From IMG/VR virus record IMGVR_UViG_3300009507_000119, positions 1 through 24,796 of that record: a stretch of DNA of 24,796 bases; one strand, written 5' to 3'. A program made the position numbers and the translations under genes. Of this stretch, positions 22,494 to 24,796 are shown one piece after another (the first letter of the stretch is position 1; each line of letters begins with the position of its first letter). Origin of the DNA: a virus. Below the pieces are notes generated by a model. The model did not search any database and was not told where the DNA came from. It saw only the letters and a list, made by a program, of their open reading frames with translations.

Positions 22494-24796
22494 GCGGTAG
22501 ATCAATACTCTTTCCACGTAAGAAAGTTGCTACTTTTGTATTAGACTGACCTAGTGGTTTATAGTCGCCTGTTGTTTCATCTGTTACTTCATTCCAAATT
22601 AATCCTTGCTTTCTAACTATAGTTAGCACAGTATTTGGTTGTGGAGGTGTAGTTAGGCGTACATAGGCTCCAACGTTTTTATTTACAGCATATTCTGCTT
22701 CTAGGTAGATATCGCCATCTGGACTAAATTGTCCGTTATCTACTGAATATACCTCAATTGGGTTTTTACGCAATCTACGTCCGTTTGCAAATACTTCAAT
22801 ATCTAATGCTTCCCAATAAGTTGCGCTTGGAATACCGCCTTCGTCAAAATCAGTAGTATACCAATCATCTGTAACTGCTGGATTTTGCACTTTGACTGAA
22901 CCATCTGGCCAATATGTAACCGGCTTTGGTGCATACGGTAATAGTATTTGTACATAAGGAATATACTTAGGCACAACTAATGTAGTTGAAGGTCTAAAGA
23001 CTGGTTCTATTTCTCTTGGATTAATAATTACTAAGTCATATGATCCAACTGATAATGCTGGAGTTACAAATGTTAACTGTGTTGCACTAACATATGTTGT
23101 TTCACATTCTACATCTTGAACTAATACAGATACTCCTGGGCGGAATCCTTCTCCGTCTATTGTTGCTATTTGGCCACCTAACGGAAATGCTGTATTATTA
23201 TTAAAGTTATAAGCAATACTTGATACACTCATTTCAATACTATCATTAGGATATACAATTGACATATCCTTATATTCACCGGAAAGTGCTACTACATTTT
23301 CTTCAGTATCAGTATAAGGTATAGTACTATCCTGACTTTGATTGTAAAAACTAGTGCCTGCAGTATGTAGATCTTTAACACCTGTGCCTAATGTGCCTCT
23401 ACGTAATTGTTTAAGTACATTTTCTTCTTTTCTAAAAAATTCAATGCGCTCTCCATCAATAAAGATAACACCTGGAATATTACTCTTTGGATCTGGACTA
23501 GGAAGATTACCTTCTTTTTGAACAACAGTAATTGTTCTATCATGCATATTTAAAGGCTCTGCTAGTACATACTGATCTTCTTTAGCTAGACGTTTATAGT
23601 GCGTTCTGTTAAGCATATCTTTAAACTGTCTCCAACCAAACTTATTTGAAATTGGAGGATTACTAAAGTGTATAATTTCAATAACATCGCCGTCGTCTAC
23701 TGTTCCAGTAAATTCAATGTATTTTTTATTTTCTAAAAGGATGTAATCAGAAGTTGGTGTTAACCATTTGCCATTTAACGATACCCAAACATAATCAACA
23801 CCTACAGCTTCGCTTCTTAATTTGATTAAACCTCTTTTAAGTTGTCTATAATCATAATACCCTTGTGACTGATACGTCATTTCTGTACGCTGTACCACGT
23901 CATATTGTTCTCTTTCAATACCTTGACCATCGTGATTACTAAATTGGTATACTCTTATAATACTATCTTCTTCAAAGGTCCTATCAAAATGTATTATTGA
24001 AGCAGAACTATCGCCGCCGGTAGTATCAATAAATTCGTCAGCTGTATCAAAATATCCAAATCTATATTCGCCATCGTCCATAACAAATACTTCAAGTTTA
24101 TCACCGGCTTCAGCAACACCTCTATTTAAAATAACAGTACTACCTGGTTGTGCGTCTGGGCTAATTGCAGGATTAAACGATTCAGCGCCCTCAAATGTCC
24201 AATCAGTTAAGAACGTAAGTTCTCTTTTATTTAAGAATACCTTCAAACGTGTTCCGGATAGTGTTCCTACCGGAGTTTGCCATACTTTCATTTTATACTG
24301 TAACACATTTTTTTCAACAGTAAATGCTTCACTATATCCTGCTGTTAATACACGCTCAATAATTGTTCCAGGTACTTCTGGTATAGCTGGTGATCCTGCG
24401 CCTGCAACATCAACAACATATCCTGACACGCCTGTGTCATTTTCGCCAAAGATACTTTCTATTGTAGCAAAGTTTGGTTTGCTTAATACTGGAGCAAAAT
24501 ATGTATTGAATAATGCATAACCTAATGGGTTGTTTGCTAACATACCTGCTGGTGTCTTTAAACTATCATCCCATTCAGGACTAAGGGAGCCGCCGTCCCA
24601 ATATACACTCATATCCCACATTGACCAGTTTACCAAGTAGGTGTATTCTGTGTATGCCACTGCCGCCGCTTCTGGGTCTGTATTCCAATCAGTAGCATAG
24701 CCACTTGGATCATATAACCCTGCGTCAATTGCTTCTTTCATAGCAAGATGTAATGCTGTGTTTTGCCAATCGAAACTTGGTTCCATAGAAATTCTA
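22489..24796 (-). CDS. Large virion structural protein with IPT/TIG-like domain, 5' end open at window edge
   Basis: At least 765 residues are visible from an in-frame ATG at 24786. The frame stays open to the window edge and no ribosome binding site precedes that ATG, so the true start may lie outside. The N-terminal part is Trp- and Tyr-rich (TDWNTDPEAAAVAYTEYTYL). A recurring beta module has the pattern VxLNxxxL or VFANGRRL followed by a gap and an acidic strand, near residues 180, 335 and 660. A GVIFIDGERIEFF...QLRRGTLGTG block near 450 is one I associate with structural proteins of marine myoviruses. An IPT/TIG-like fold at about 520-607 is marked by ATIDGEGFRPG, VSATQLTFVTPA and YDLVIINPRE. 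Probably a tail or baseplate component; T4 gene equivalence is not clear. Confidence 0.75.
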   Translation of the reverse strand, partial: RISMEPSFDWQNTALHLAMKEAIDAGLYDPSGYATDWNTDPEAAAVAYTEYTYLVNWSMWDMSVYWDGGSLSPEWDDSLKTPAGMLANNPLGYALFNTYFAPVLSKPNFATIESIFGENDTGVSGYVVDVAGAGSPAIPEVPGTIIERVLTAGYSEAFTVEKNVLQYKMKVWQTPVGTLSGTRLKVFLNKRELTFLTDWTFEGAESFNPAISPDAQPGSTVILNRGVAEAGDKLEVFVMDDGEYRFGYFDTADEFIDTTGGDSSASIIHFDRTFEEDSIIRVYQFSNHDGQGIEREQYDVVQRTEMTYQSQGYYDYRQLKRGLIKLRSEAVGVDYVWVSLNGKWLTPTSDYILLENKKYIEFTGTVDDGDVIEIIHFSNPPISNKFGWRQFKDMLNRTHYKRLAKEDQYVLAEPLNMHDRTITVVQKEGNLPSPDPKSNIPGVIFIDGERIEFFRKEENVLKQLRRGTLGTGVKDLHTAGTSFYNQSQDSTIPYTDTEENVVALSGEYKDMSIVYPNDSIEMSVSSIAYNFNNNTAFPLGGQIATIDGEGFRPGVSVLVQDVECETTYVSATQLTFVTPALSVGSYDLVIINPREIEPVFRPSTTLVVPKYIPYVQILLPYAPKPVTYWPDGSVKVQNPAVTDDWYTTDFDEGGIPSATYWEALDIEVFANGRRLRKNPIEVYSVDNGQFSPDGDIYLEAEYAVNKNVGAYVRLTTPPQPNTVLTIVRKQGLIWNEVTDETTGDYKPLGQSNTKVATFLRGKSIDLPR

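Noticed and set aside
1-24796. tRNA genes, CRISPR arrays, insertion sequences or attachment sites
   Set aside because: Gaps between genes are at most about 55 bases and none holds a cloverleaf-like sequence, spaced direct repeats or transposase remnants.

Overview
The window looks like a piece of an AT-rich genome of a marine T4-like myovirus (contractile-tailed phage). Every gene I can support lies on the minus strand, so transcription runs from position 24796 down to 1. The evidence for this origin is a phage tail-collar protein, a family of fibre-like proteins sharing one N-terminal module, T4-type late promoter octamers (TATAAATA and GATAAATA) in front of structural genes, and almost no intergenic space. 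The host cannot be read from the sequence. A SAR11-like or picocyanobacterial host would fit the base composition and protein style, but that is inference.

Region A (24796 to 14151) is a late virion-structure block. It holds a large beta-rich structural protein with an IPT/TIG-like domain (open at the window edge) and a 204-residue structural-type protein. Three fibre-like proteins follow that share an N-terminal module of about 125 residues, one of them ending in a tail-collar domain. The block ends with two paralogous virion-type proteins. Three T4-late-type promoters serve this block, and two of them contain the stop codon of the preceding gene.

Region B (14147 to 1) is an accessory block that starts at a consensus sigma70 promoter (TTGACA, 17 bases, TATAAT) directly after the last structural gene. 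It encodes a small conserved-looking protein, two GT8-like glycosyltransferases, a 192-residue unknown, a GT-A-like glycosyltransferase with a DAD motif, and two tandem radical SAM paralogues. Next come a possible divergent glycosyltransferase, a third radical SAM enzyme, an SGNH-type hydrolase, a 320-residue unknown and a radical SAM/SPASM enzyme. A second consensus sigma70 promoter then reads into a second DAD glycosyltransferase, another radical SAM enzyme, a SAM-dependent methyltransferase and a sixth radical SAM enzyme cut by the window edge. Nearly all neighbours in this block overlap by 4 to 32 bases.

Six radical SAM enzymes, at least four glycosyltransferase-like proteins, an SGNH hydrolase and a methyltransferase in 14 kb look like a phage-borne biosynthetic or modification cluster. 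Its product is unknown. The layout suggests synthesis or tailoring of a glycan or glycopeptide-like surface structure on the host or virion. This cluster is the most likely undescribed system in the window. No RNA genes, CRISPR arrays, insertion sequences or attachment sites were recognised, and no stretch over 300 bases lacks a gene.
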